Source of the DNA: Polytrichum commune
Taxonomy: Eukaryota; Streptophyta; Polytrichopsida; Polytrichales; Polytrichaceae
Direction of reading: 5' to 3'
NCBI GenBank assembly: GCA_950295325.1
Contig: OX485808.1
Coordinates: forward strand, 7,194,501-7,258,500
Length of the DNA stretch: 64,000 nt
Part shown: positions 36,150 to 47,901 of the stretch, piece after piece
How positions within the stretch are numbered: the first letter of the stretch is position 1
How the letters are laid out: every line of letters starts with the position of its first letter
Made by a program: the position numbers and the translations under genes
Notes under the pieces: generated by a model
What the model saw: only the letters and a program-made list of their open reading frames with translations
Databases searched by the model: none
What the model was told of the DNA's origin: nothing

Positions 36150-36452
36150 GTCTTCTTGGACTTTGTAAAGTATGTACAATCGTAACACTGCCGATTTTCA
36201 ACCCCGAATCCCGAATTTTATTTTTTCTCCGACTTCGAAGTTGGAGCTCACTCGCTTGCTTGCTCGTTCTCTCTTCCTGTCTCTTTCGTTTCGTCAGATC
36301 AGCTCACCGGCTTCGTTACGGATCTCTACTCTTATCGCTGCCCACCCACCAATCCAAGCGCGTCAATTTGCCCCAAACTCCGAACTCCGGAAATCTCATT
36401 ATGAGTATCTGATCCCTTGCAGGAATCGATGTGGGTTGACTTGCTGGCAGGT
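36150..36452 (+). promoter_or_regulatory. Candidate transcription start and 5' leader exon of the PLP-transferase gene
   Basis: At about 36225-36360 the sequence becomes C/T-rich (CTCGTTCTCTCTTCCTGTC), typical of a plant 5' leader, preceded by TATATATTTACAC near 36114-36126. A possible splice donor, GCAG|GTTTGATT, lies at about 36452. It could join the acceptor at 39969, making a 3.5-kb intron in the 5' UTR. This is inference from composition and splice-site strings only. It could instead be an unrelated locus. Confidence 0.3.
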
Positions 36453-37081
36453 TTGATTGCCTACTGCTACTAACTACTAACACTTATACCATGGTAATGG
36501 TACTCCCGCGCAAAAATTTAGGTTTAAAACCGACCTTGCAAATAAAACACGCAAGCTTGGGATGTGCTTGCTTGCTTGCAGTATTGTATCGAATCGTATC
36601 GATGCATACGATGTCAGATCCTGGAAGAAAATTCCTGAAATGATGGGTAAGGGAGTATGATAAAATGTGGGATGCATTTTTCCTAATTAGCTCATCCCAT
36701 GATGACTCTCTCGCAAATGAAATGATGGATGATGGGCTTGCTTGCATTGTGCAATTCGCTTGGCTAATCTCTCTCTCTCTCTCTCTCTGATCTCAAGTTT
36801 TGGTGTTTGGAAATTGGTATAGATGGGAATTTGGTAATTTGGTTAAGTAGGGTAGGCTATGGTGGTACTTACAGACCGACAAGAGAGACAGAGAGACAGA
36901 GCGATGACAGACCTGATGAGTGAGACAGAGAGTGCGCGCGCGCACACACATACACACATGTGAGTAAGGTAGGCCAGGGTGATTGATGAGTAATAAGTAA
37001 GTAGACCCATAGTACTTACAATTCTTCTCTACTGGATTTTGTGGAATTGGAGTGTATGCCTACACACGGGCACATTGATAC

Positions 37082-37084
<3 letters not shown>

Positions 37085-37114
<30 letters not shown>
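37085..37114. repeat. GA microsatellite
   Basis: About 15 GA units in copy A of the 37-kb duplication. Confidence 0.9.
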
Positions 37115-37118
<4 letters not shown>

Positions 37119-37469
37119 TGAACTTATTTGTTGGTACAACGGTGGCTCCAACCGTTGTGTTTGAGAGATTCTTCTCGATAATCACCGGTTTGCAGTATCC
37201 AGGTTTGCGTGGGGGGCCTTATTATTCCTTGCCACATACACTAATAAGGTGGTACTAACACCACCCCTGAGTGGAGTGGAGTCGTGGTGATGGGTAATTT
37301 GGGATGCAAGAGGTGGAGGAAGTTTTTACGCCGAGTAGGTAATTAAACTTGATGCATGATGCATACTCTCGTGTAATTAATTTGAGATTTCTGAAGCATT
37401 TTTTCATGTGAGTCTGACCTAAGCTGAGAGTTGAGAGTTGGTGGTGATGTCTGTTTCTGCACATGCCAG

Positions 37470-37474
37470 GCTTC

Positions 37475-37505
<31 letters not shown>
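37470..37505. repeat. TTG microsatellite
   Basis: About eleven uninterrupted TTG units near the end of copy A. Copy B has only two or three, so the tract expanded after the duplication or shrank in B. Confidence 0.9.
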
Positions 37506-37583
37506 AGTAATTTCAGTCACTTCCATGTCCACTCTGCTGGAATTAGTCGAATTGGAGTAAGTGTATACACACGGGCACACGAT

Positions 37584-37584
<1 letters not shown>

Positions 37585-37628
<44 letters not shown>
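37585..37628. repeat. GT/GA compound microsatellite
   Basis: About nine GT units followed by about thirteen GA units, in copy B of the 37-kb duplication. Confidence 0.9.
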
Positions 37629-37632
<4 letters not shown>

Positions 37633-38040
37633 TGGTACAGTGGCTCCGAGGTTCCTGCTTGTGAAGATTGAGAGATTCTTGATCACCGATTGATACTTAT
37701 TCCTTTTCGGTGCCTTTCGGCGCCTTACTTTACACACACGCTATGATCAATGAGGTGGTTACCAACTGAGTGATGGGGTAACTTAGGATGCAGGAGGTAT
37801 GTAAGTATGGGAGCACTTATAGTTTTACGATGCGGAGTAGGTAATTTAATAAACTTCACACATCACACAGTGTTTTCGGTACTGCTAACTTACTCTGTCA
37901 ATATCCCCAATAACAAGTTAGGAAGAAGATTTCTGACCTGAGTCAGCTGCTCAGTGAAAGGCCCGGCAGTTGGTGATATCTTTTTCTGCACATGGCACGC
38001 ATGTTGTTGTAAGTAATTTCATGTCCCAAGTCCACCAAAC

Positions 38041-39969
38041 TACGCGGAGGCTGTTTGTTTACGCGCTTTTACTCGTCCTCTTCCTCGGAATGTCAAGTCA
38101 GGCGCGCCTTTGTATTATTTTGGGTTAATGGGATGAGTACAAGAAGTAGTACAAGAAAGATGATGTTAGGCTATGTCTTTGGTCGCCGCGGACTGAATGA
38201 AGGATTAAAGTTAGGACAGTGTCGGAGACGAGACAGTGATGGATTGATTTTGAGTTTGAGGATCATCAGCACTGAGTCCTGACACGATTTCTTAAGTAGT
38301 TCCTTGTGAGTGAGATCGTTTTTGTTCCGTTGTGGTGACCAGTACTACTTACTTACTTACTCCTTGTGGGTTTGGCATCTTTGTTGTACATCGTCAATGT
38401 CTTTGTTTATCGTTTCTGTGAAACCAGGTACATACATACATACATACATGATGGCATAGCTTGTTCGTGGGTTTGTAGGCATCTCGCTGTTGACGCATTT
38501 TTTTAGCTCTTAGGTGTTCAATTCCCTCCTACAGTAGTCTCTTCACAGTAATGTAAAGAAGAAGAAGAGCCTTGGAAGAGTACACAGGCACTATTGGTTA
38601 GGTATATGTTGATGATTGAGATACGGTGTTCCAACAAGCATTTGTGTTGATGACTCCGAAGCTGAAGTTTGCAATCGGATGATGGTCCCTGAGTCTGTCC
38701 TGGGGAATCATCCATGTCTGGGTAATCGGTTCCTGCTGACTAAGTAGAATCTTGATGGTCTAGAAGAAGAAGAAGAGAGCGGTGCATTTTTTCCTTCCCC
38801 AGGATTATTGATGATGATGATGTCAAAATTCCCATTCGGATGCTAAGGCATCACCATCTACCGACGTACAATCAATTTTGATGCGCACACTTTACGAGTC
38901 CACTTTCTCTATGTGAATGTGTGTCCTGTGTCCCCTTTTGAGCTTTTGCTTGTCGGAATCTGTACACCGAGAGCTTTTCTATCTTCCATTTGTGACTTAA
39001 GCTGCAGGGTTATGTTCCAGCTTTCTTCTTGATGATGATGAATCTGGAAGAAGAAGATGGGATTCTTCTGGATTCTGGATGCTACTTAGAATGTTCGATG
39101 TATCTTATGATATGATATGAAATGAGGAGCGACTCTGGAGGTTTAACTCCGTTCAATAACTTAGAGACACACGTTCTACATGAGTGCACATGGTTTTTGT
39201 CTTCTACTGACTTAACTTAGCCCTCTTTTTTCTTCCCACGACCAAATGCTCTGTACCCACCACGGCTCCCACATACATCATCATCTACGACGGTCACGCA
39301 AGTCAACAAAAGCAATATTATTATTATTATTATTATGCAAGAAAGTATTCAGCCAGAACTACTAGCCCTTTCGCACCACTGCGGCTTGTTTTGTCTCTTT
39401 TGCTTGTCCTTGCTTCGTCCCTTGTGTTAGCTGTTTGGTTAGGCTGTCTGTGGTGGTGGAGGATTCCTGACTCCGAAGGTCAAATTTGACGTCCATTGAT
39501 TCCAGATAGCCCAAGAAATTTTTCTTGGGTCTCGGACTTTCTCTCTCTCTCTGTCTGTCTCTCTCTTCGAAAACCGGATTATGTTTTTTTGCCTTCACCT
39601 TGAGGTCAAGAGATATAGCTTTCGACATGTGGGTAATTGAGGTCTGCTCAATTCATCAATTGTACTAGCTTATAATCGTCCCTGTTTATATCTCTCACTC
39701 TCGGAAGTGCCTTGGTTGAAGCTCCAGATTGAGGGTTGACATTTTCTTTTCCCTTTGGTTTTTGACGCATTACCAAAAACAAAGAAACGAAGTTTTTTTT
39801 GTTTTTTTTGTCATTGTGGATCCATTCGCAGTATGTATCATCGGCAGCCATTTAAGTCTAGTCCACTGTGGACGGACCGGTGTGTGTTGTGGCGGCCATC
39901 CATCAAGCTTCTGAAGAGCCTGATGACGATGATCATCTCATTTTTGTTCGTTTTCTTCTTCTTCTCTAG
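38041..39969. other. Non-coding region upstream of the PLP-transferase gene
   Basis: T/C- and GA-rich, few MITE signatures, with TACA (38427-38450) and TTA (39319-39336) microsatellites. The composition and lack of transposons suggest a long 5' UTR intron or promoter. It ends in a strong acceptor-like tract (TTTTCTTCTTCTTCTCTAG) at about 39951-39969. Confidence 0.35.
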
Positions 39970-40200
39970 GATTCGAGTACTTGAAGAAGCTCTCCAATTA
40001 GAGCTCTGAATTGTGAGGTTGGTTCAATCAGGTTTTAAGGTTAAATCTCGGGTTGGGGTTAAGTCTGGAATTCTTTACAAGTTGGGAGCAAATCAGGTTC
40101 GGCAGCTAAATACATGGTGAATGCTTATTAGGGTGACAGCCCAATCTGTCCAATTTATCCAACCTTCAATATACGATTATGTGACCAACCTTCTTGCCTG
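39970..40200 (+). other. Probable 5' UTR of the PLP-transferase gene
   Basis: Starts just after the pyrimidine-rich acceptor ending at 39969 and runs into the ATG at 40201. The in-frame TAG at 40129-40131, with no in-frame ATG after it, means 40201 is the first possible start in this exon. A short upstream ATG frame occurs near 40114. Confidence 0.4.
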
Positions 40201-43200
40201 ATGTTTTTCAAGATCTGCCAGAGTTCGGCAGGAGACAAAGATGTGCACAAGCCGAGTAAGAAGAAGAAAGCCATGACCATGCAACTGAATCCCTTTCAAA
40301 GCCATGGGTCGAAGAAGAAGGATTCCTCCAAAACGGTGGAACATCCATCGAAGAAGAAGACTGCTTCCCTTACTACTCCTACTCAACCCCCACAGGCTGC
40401 CACAACAACAACAACAAAAAAGGCCTCCAAAAAGCCTGTAATCCACAGCGGCCGGATCAATGCCCGGAGAGACTTCCTCAAGGTGACCTCGCAAGGGTTA
40501 GGCACCGAAGAGACATACAGTAATCCAGAGACCATTCCAACTCTGGAGGCTGCGTACAAGAGTTTTAAGCATGTGTACAGTAGATTCTCAGAAACTGCCG
40601 CGGTGGACAGGCTGCGAGAGCGAGAGTATTCCCATTTGGGGGAGGGTGAACATGTGTGCATGGATTACTGTGGATTTGGCCTCTTTTCACATTGGCAACA
40701 GGTTTGACACAATTTCACCTTTTTAAGTATCCCCAACACATCCCTCATCTTCCTCTCTCACATGCAATTTTACAGTAATCAACCGCTCTGAATCAAGTGG
40801 AAGGGTTAACCTACCTTCTCCAAAAAGTCACAGATCACTCAACATGCACTCAGTTCAGTGTGGGGAGTGGTGATAATCTAACCCCACTGTGGAGTTGAAT
40901 TGGTTTATGCACTTTGTGATGGAATTTACAGGGTTTAAGCCGACACTTACATGATAAACCGTCTTTGTGTAAGAAAATTGTTTCAGTGAATTGATACAGT
41001 GATTATTTTATACAATCTGCATTGGTTTTGGCACTGCGTGATGAAAATCACAGGGTTAGGCCAATACTGACCCAATAAACCATGGTCTTCATGTGAGCAA
41101 TTGTTTCACTCAAATGATATTAAAACTGTTACCAAAATTGATTAGGTTATATTCGGCACTCAAGGAGGCATAATATAGTGATGTATTGACTTGTGGCATC
41201 AGGTTTTCCAGCGGGCGAATTCAACCTTCAATTTGGCCTATGTTTCTGCAAATCTTCCAACCCATGCACTATATGGAGCGGCGGAAGAAGGCACAGTTGA
41301 GGCATACATAAGGAGAAGGATTATGAGATACATGAACATAAGCGAAAGTGAGTATAGTATGGTGTTCACAGCAAGCCGGGGGACGGCATACAAGCTTTTA
41401 GCTGAATCGTACCCTTTTCATACTAACAAAGGATTACTCACGGTATACGATTACGAGAGCGACGCAGTGAGTTGGATGGTAGCCAGTGCGAAGGAAAAAG
41501 GTGCTAAAGTTATGAATGCATCCTTCAAATGGCCCAACCTGAGAATTGCCGCCTCCGACTTGAAGTATAAGCTCCAGGATAAGAAGAAGAAGAAGGATCA
41601 ATCTGCAAAAGGGTTATTCGTTTTCCCTGTCCAATCGAGAGTCACAGGGGCAAAGTATTCGTATCAGTGGATGTCACAAGCACAGTCCAATAAGTGGCAT
41701 GTGTTACTGGACGCGTCTGCTTTAGCTCCCAAGGATATGGATTCACTTGCTCTTTCGCTCTTCCGCCCTGAATTCATTGTTACTTCATTCTACAAGGTTT
41801 GCACCCTGATGGATCTTTTATAAATGCATGCTGACCCAACTTTTCATTATTATTGGTGGCTCTTGATAGTTTTTAGGAAGGGAGCAGTTAAATTCAGGTG
41901 GAAAATATTGAGACTTTTATCGTGTTTATCTTCACATTTCCAGTTTTTGAGTTCATTGTCACTTCACTCTGCAAGGGTTGCAGCATGATGAAGCGTTTTT
42001 TGGCATGCTTTACCCAACTTCTATTCTCAGTAAATTTTGACAGTTTTAAAGAGGGCAAGGTGGAAATCTGATGTTGACAGTAGGAAGCTCCAAAATGTTG
42101 AGACTTTTGTTATGTTTATCTTCACACTTCCAGTTTCTATCTAGTAACCTAAGTGTCTCCGTTTGCCTAATGTTTGCAGGTATTCGGAGCAGATCCAACA
42201 GGCTTCGGATGTTTATTCATAAAAAATTCTGCCATTCAAAGTCTGCAGAGCTCATCTCGTGCTCGAGGCGTGGGAATGGTCCGAATTATTGCCTCTAACC
42301 CATCCTTGCCATTGAGACCTGAAGGGCAAATTGAGCAAGAACGATTGCCGGATATTTTTGAGCGGGACATGGAGGAATATGTGGATGCTACTGATTTTGT
42401 GGACCCAGTGAGCTCATTTTCAGGGCCGGTAGCACAATACTATCTGGATGATTATAAGGAGAAGAATTCTTTGGAATCTGGATCTAGCAGGAACCATCGT
42501 AGCATTTTGGGTTATGATGACCACTATGGGTCTTCTGAAATCGAAGAGGAGTGGGAGGTTCTCGACCTTCCAGCTGTTGGAGGTACTGCGACGAACACGG
42601 ATAACTTTATTTTCAATCATCAACAGCAATTCTCTCAAAGAGGTAAGAAAAGTTTAGGGTTCAGGGTTCAGGGTTTAGGGTTGAGTGGTGTCTACTTTCT
42701 TCAGATATATGCATTGGAGGAGGACTTGTTGATGAAAATCTGGGTTTCACAAACTTTACAGAGGATAGAGAAGCAACATTCATCCTGACCTTGTGAGGAT
42801 TTTTTTGGTTGTTCTCCTTTGTTCCTCGGTAATTAGTAAGGTGTGAGACCCACAGACAAAAATTATGGCTGTTGGGTAGGATTGAGAATTGTCTCATCTG
42901 GTTAGCCTTTGTGATGAATCATGAAGACTTTCATTCTATGTTTTAGAAATAGAGTTTCACAAGATACAAAAGTTATAAGAGGTCAAATTGAAGATTCACT
43001 TTCTCCTCCAGTGATCACATAGACCTTCCCCATCGTGATGTTCAAGATTAAACCTAGGATGGTTATCACATTTTGAGCATGTACTCGAATTTTATCGTAA
43101 CACATGTCTTCTTCCTTTATATTCTTAACAACAAGCCTTGCCACATACCCCTCAAATATAGGTCCAATTAAGAAGAGTGACCACATAAGGCCCACATACC

Positions 43201-46200
43201 TTACGAACTGTAAATCCACTGGCAATGCTTTGTGACAGCACTAAAAGGGGCTTGTCGTCTTTTTGTGCAGGAGAGAATTTGAAAAAAGGATTTGAACTGA
43301 ATAACACAAGACCTGGAACTAGTGAAATTGAAATAGAGGATAGTGGACCTATTTTTCCTTTGACCAGGAGGGGTGGGCAACTTGAGAAGCAAGAAGCTGC
43401 AGTTTTTCCAGTGGAAGTTGACGAACATTCTCCAAAAATGGAGAGACATCAGTTTTCAAAGGGATCAGAGGTTGCTGAGGATGAGTATGAGATAGAACAC
43501 AATCCCGACTATTTTTTGAGTAGGATACAAGAAGAAGCTGAGGAGTCGGGTGAGGACGGCTCACCATACCAGAATTCAGTCAGCTCTGCACAAGTCCCAG
43601 ATAGAGGTGCTGACTCTTCCCAATACTTTGATAAAATCATCTTTTTTCTCTTTTTCTTTTTTCCTTTCGAGAAGTTTTGCTCTCCCAGAGGCTATTTGTG
43701 TTTTCAGAGGTCTCTTATCCCTCCTGGTGGGGCAGGTGTAGCTTAGGGATTTTTGTGTTGATATACGAAAGGTGGCCCTATCATGTGCGCTTCCAACTTC
43801 ACAGATAATTTTGACCCTTTGATTGAATCGGGTATTGTCTTATACGGATAGCAATTGCAATTAGTCATGCAGATTGTAGTTTCAAGATTTAGAATCAGAG
43901 TTGAGAAGCAAAAGTCTTAGGAAGTCAAAGTAAAAGATTCTGTTTCACTTGAACTGATCACATAGGCACTTCCAATTGTGATGTTCACTATTAAACCGAG
44001 AATGGTGTCTATATTCTGAGCACATAGTCCAATCTCATGTAACACATGTCTTTGTGGTGTCCAGTCTAATTACAAACCTTGCTACATACCACTCAAATAT
44101 AGGTGTCCAAGTAAGAAGAGTGATCATATTGCGTTCACATGCCTTAGTTGTCCATCATTAGGTTGAGCTCTAATTTCCCTTCACAGCTCAAAATTATCAG
44201 GTTCAGGAATGAATGTGGGATCCAAATGCATTTATTGTTCTACTTTTCTGCTCACATTTTTGATTTAACATTGCAGCTTGCTTCTTGATGGAGTCCATCT
44301 TTAATCATGTCAATTTATTGTTAACTTGCAGGAGACAATGGATCAGTGGCAGTTGGCAGTCCACTTTTTCACAGTCCCCCAGAGTCTACTGACGGCCTCG
44401 GCAGCTTAAGTGACCGAGACCTTCCTCCTCAGGAAGAAACATTTTTTCATAAGAAAAATGTAGGTAAAGAAATAGAAGTTAGAACAGAAGCTGACAAACT
44501 AGAGTCCAACATAATGTTCAAGGATGACCGCAACCATGCTCTTAGGGAAGGAAGAGATTTAGACAGCTACTTCAGTCGAGGTAAATCACTTTCCATTGCG
44601 CAAGAGGATTATGACGAAGAAGAAGCTGACTTGGGTCCAAGTGGTAGCAACCACCGTCGGTATTGGAGCCCGGGTGAGGTATGTTATTTCAAGGTTTACT
44701 TATTCAATATTTTTTGTCAAGCCCCATACTAGGCAAGAGAATATACGACACTCAATTACCTGAATGTCATTTTCATTTGCTCCACCTTGGAGCTGAAGAT
44801 TTGTGCTCATGATGCTTTTCTTTGGTCATGTGTGAATTATTTTAAAGGCCTTGTTCATTAAGGTTCAAATATTTCCGCTTTTACATGAGGTCCTCACTGG
44901 CTTCAACCAGTGTTGGACTGGTAGGTACCACCTGTTTTTGATATCCCTTGGATATATTTAATGAGGCCATTTTTGATTTTTATACCATCTGGGTTCAAAA
45001 TCCTCATACCTACAGTAGGTAAAGTTGCCCTAGTATCAATATGCTATTAGGATAGTATGGACTCAAATAACGACTCAGGGATGCAATGATTCTCTTAGCT
45101 GACTAATAGTACAATTTTGACTAGAATCAATATCTGAGTAGTAGTGTTAATATCTGACTAGTATTAAAATTTTGATACCAATTGGGTAGGTTTGTTGATA
45201 ACATTATTGATATTGTGTATTGAAACCATGCATTTACCTATTACTGGTCCAATATTGGTCAATGTTGGATTGGTAACACCTCTTTCTAATATCACTTGGG
45301 TATCTATAATGAGGGTTTTACATTTTTTTTTGATACCAGTAGGGTATGGGTATATGAGGATGTTTGGGTTTTTGACACCATTCTGGTTTGTATACCATCC
45401 CATAACCTCCATTCCTAGGTAAGATTACCCTAGTATCAATATGATATTAGGATGGTATTCACCCACCTAATAACTTAGGTGTACAAATATTCTCTCATCT
45501 TGTCATATTCACGAAGTATCAAGATTTGACAGGTATTACAATTTTGATATTGGTTGCAGGGTAGTAGTCAATGGGCAGATCAATATGCCATGTCAGCGCA
45601 GGGATCCCCAGTGGAGTATGATGATGATGGCAAGGGACTTGTTGAAGAAAGTGATGGGGATTTGCTCAACGAAGAGGGCCCTGTCATTTGCAATGGATTG
45701 GACCATGCTGATTCATTGGGTCTGAATCAAACTAATCTTAGACTGAGGTAAGATGTCACTGTGAGGATTTGTTTTTGGGTGTTATGGGTCAATTATGCAG
45801 GTGTTATCTGAGATTTTTTCTTGTTCTCCATCTTCAATTGATCAATTTTTTTGTTGTGAAATATGTGTTGCATTAATAAATCTATGTTCAAACATTAACT
45901 TAAATCGGATTGCAAATCAGACCTCCCTTGATCTAGTTATGGTTATTAGAAGTGCATGTGTGTTATATATGACGGTGTATCAGGACAGAATGGTCCCCCC
46001 AATTGTGTTGGCCATTGATTGTAGAGTAGTTAATAGAATTTGAAAATGTAGTCCAATATTTTTTAAACAGGTGCCTTTATGGTGTTTGTTTTTAGATCCA
46101 CACCTAGCCACACATCATTCAAATATAGGTGCCGGAATGAGGCTGATCACCTAAATCGGACATTTCTAGCTTTGCATCCATTGATCCTAGGGTATTAAAC

Positions 46201-47901
46201 ATGTGATTAGTACAAGATGATGAACAATCCACATTGAGGCCATATATAGTTTCCTCATAATTTCGAGCTCATATGAGTATCTTATTCATTGTCAAAGTGA
46301 AGATTTCTCTTCCTTTGAAATAGTAATATAGGTCCCCTCCGTTACGCTGGCCCTAGTGCAGTTAATAAATATTTGAGCATGTGGTCCAACTTCTTGTTAA
46401 CACATGACGCCTTTTTGGTTTCCACCCTTCGATCCACACCAAATGACACACCACTCAAATATAGATGTTCGATTAAGGTAAGTAACCGAGATAGGCCTCC
46501 TGAGCTTATTAGTCATGCCTTCACCAAGTTTGGTGTTTTGCTTACATTAAGGTTGTTATTGTCAACCGCTCTGACCTAATTATTTTTCTTGTTTTTTTCT
46601 TTTCTTGTGGTCAGGTTCCTAATCAATTGGCTAATAAATTCACTTCTCAAGCTACGGCATCCAGCACAATTAGACAGACAGGGGACTAATCTGGTCCACA
46701 TTTATGGTCCAGAAGTGCATTTTGATAGGGGTGCATCTTTGGCATTTAATGTTTTCGACTGGAATGGAGTGCCTGTGAGAACCGATATTGTGCAACGCCT
46801 TGCAGATCGAAGTAACATTTCTCTGGGTCTTGGCACCCTTTGCAATATCATCTACCCGGAAGGCTCTGACGATCTTCCGGTGCATATTACTTTCCTTTTT
46901 CGGGACCAGAGTCTTTGTATGCAAATCATATTTTTGTTTGTTTGTATGTCTGTTTATTTGCTGTGTGAACATTCACAATCTATTCAGGGACTGTATCTTC
47001 AGTGTGAATACATTAGACTTATCCGTGAAGTATCTCAAAAGCTCATGTTTTGGTAGGGAGTTTTGCCCCACTTTTGACAGTTTATAATGTCTAAGGAGTG
47101 TTTGAGTGGTCTTGGAACCACCAATGTTGGTGAATGAAGGGGAGGCATTTAACTTTAGCCAAAAGACTTTGGCTTTATAGAAGTAAGTTTCATGGCAAAC
47201 TTTTGAAGGCCCCTAAATTGGTGCTCTCGAAAGTTTGTCAAGCAGTTCTTTTTTATATAATCATCTACTGGCCAAAGTCAAAATACCTCCTCTTCAATTC
47301 ACCATAATTGGGGGTCCCAACACCACTTGAACTCTCCTTAGAACATTATACAATGTCAAAAGTAGGTCGAAATGCGCTACCAAAACATGTCTTTGAAAGA
47401 TTCTACGGATTACTATTGCGAAGACAAAATCTTCATCCTATTTGCAGTTCATATTCTCAGAGGTTGTGATTCTCTAGAAAACTTCATGAATTGTATTTTT
47501 ACACTTGGATATGTCAAGATTTTCTGAGGTTGAGTTCTTGACAAGGCGTCATCATGACCTGAAGTGCACAAGGAAAAAGCGAGATTATTGGATGAGTAGT
47601 TTTGACTCGGTGTTTTTTGTCGATGTTTTTATGAGTGCAGGGTTTATGGCCTACTGAGAAGAAGGGCGTGCAAGATGGAAGTAGTAACAATGGGAAATCT
47701 GACCCACCTCGAAACTCAAATGCAAGCAAGCATGAGCGTCCAACAGAAATTCACATTGTCACAGTGGCTCTTGGCTTTGTTTCCTCTTTTGAGGATGTAT
47801 ATAGATTATGGTCCTTCATTGCTAAATTTTTAGATGCAGATTTTGTTTCACGGGAGACACGGTCTTACCACTCTCTCAACCAGGAGACAGTTGTACTTTA
47901 G
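40201..47901 (+). CDS. PLP-dependent transferase, molybdenum cofactor sulfurase-like family (8 exons)
   Basis: Modelled exons: 40201-40701, 41203-41796, 42180-42642, 43271-43606, 44332-44678, 45560-45747, 46615-46879, 47641-47901. All join in frame to 984 residues plus TAG. Residues 1-80 are Lys/Ser/Thr-rich and probably disordered. From about 90 (ARRDFLKVTSQGLGTEETYS) through the fold-type-I aminotransferase core the sequence follows the plant family that includes Arabidopsis AT4G37100, AT2G23520 and AT5G66950. Landmarks: YCGFGLFS, LPTHALYGAAEEGTVE, FTASRGTAYKLLAESYPF, LFVFPVQSRVTGAKYSY, HVLLDASALAPKDMDSL (Asp337, likely binds the PLP ring nitrogen) and TSFYK|VFGADPTGFGCL, where Lys365 is the likely PLP Schiff-base residue. 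Residues about 415-805 are acidic and low-complexity. RFLINWLINSLLKLRHP and the end DVYRLWSFIAKFLDADFV are the conserved family C-terminus. The MOSC domain of true Moco sulfurase is absent. Activity is not established for this family. Donors of introns 4 (GTGCTG) and 7 (GTGCAT) are weak, so those junctions are less certain. Confidence 0.88.
40896..41130 (+). repeat. Tandem duplication in intron 1 of the PLP-transferase gene
   Basis: Two units of about 126 bp, at about 40896-41005 and 41022-41130, share ATTGGTTT.TGCACT, GTGATG, ACAGGGTT, AATAAACC and AATTGTTTCA in the same order. Confidence 0.65.
41767..42135 (+). repeat. Tandem duplication copying the end of exon 2 into intron 2
   Basis: Unit 1 (about 41767-41946) begins inside exon 2 at CTGAATTCATTGTTACTTC and runs into the intron. 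Unit 2 (about 41947-42135) repeats it as TGAGTTCATTGTCACTTCAC, then GCATGCTTTACCCAACTTC and TTGAGACTTTTGTTATGTT. The repeated exon part would read EFIVTSLCK, matching EFIVTSFYK. In unit 2 the donor is changed from AAG|GTTTGC to AAGGGTTGC. It is therefore a relic, not an alternative exon end of proven use. Confidence 0.7.
42930..43212 (+). repeat. Dispersed repeat, intron 3 of the PLP-transferase gene
   Basis: Carries the family landmarks CAAAAGTTATAAGAGGTC, GTGATCACATAGACC, TTAAACCTAGGATGGTTATC, TTTTGAGCATGTA, ACACATGTCTT and CTCAAATATAGGTCCAATTA. Confidence 0.6.
43860..44160 (+). repeat. Dispersed repeat, intron 4 of the PLP-transferase gene
   Basis: Same family: ATGCAGATTGTAGTTTCAAG, CTGATCACATAGGCACTTCC, ATTAAACCGAGAATGG, CTGAGCACATAGTCCAATC, ACATGTCTTTGTGG, CACTCAAATATAGGTGTCCA. 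Confidence 0.65.
44900..45559 (+). repeat. Tandem duplication in intron 5 of the PLP-transferase gene
   Basis: Unit 1 about 44900-45175 and unit 2 about 45235-45559. Both contain GTTGGA.TGGTA, ATATC.CTTGG.TAT, TATACCATC, CCTAGTATCAATATG, ATTAGGAT.GTAT and end near a TACAATTTTGA motif. Unit 2 ends directly at the intron's acceptor. Confidence 0.65.
46075..46520 (+). repeat. Dispersed repeat, two partial copies in intron 6 of the PLP-transferase gene
   Basis: The first part (about 46075-46180) has GATCCACACCTAGCCACAC and CATTCAAATATAGGTGCC. The second (about 46250-46520) has GAGCTCATATGAGTATCTT, TTGAGCATGTGGTCCAAC, ACACATGACGCC, ACCACTCAAATATAGATGTT. Confidence 0.6.

Larger units (their letters stand above)
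37028..38040 (+). repeat. Tandem segmental duplication of about 505 bp, two copies
   Basis: Copy A about 37028-37539, copy B about 37540-38040. Both run through the same ordered landmarks: GGAATTGGAGTG-like start, ACACACGGGCACA, a GA microsatellite, GGCTCCAACC/GGCTCCGAGG, GAGAGATTCTT, TGGGTAATTTGGGATGCA against GGGGTAACTTAGGATGCA, GAGTAGGTAATT, TCTGTTTCTGCACATG, a GTTGTTGT tract and TTTCATGTCC-like end. The copies differ by many small indels. Confidence 0.65.

Noticed and set aside
36110-36456. Two overlapping frames of 94-100 codons as a separate gene
   Set aside because: Low-complexity Ser/Leu/Arg composition from C/T-rich DNA; better read as a 5' leader.
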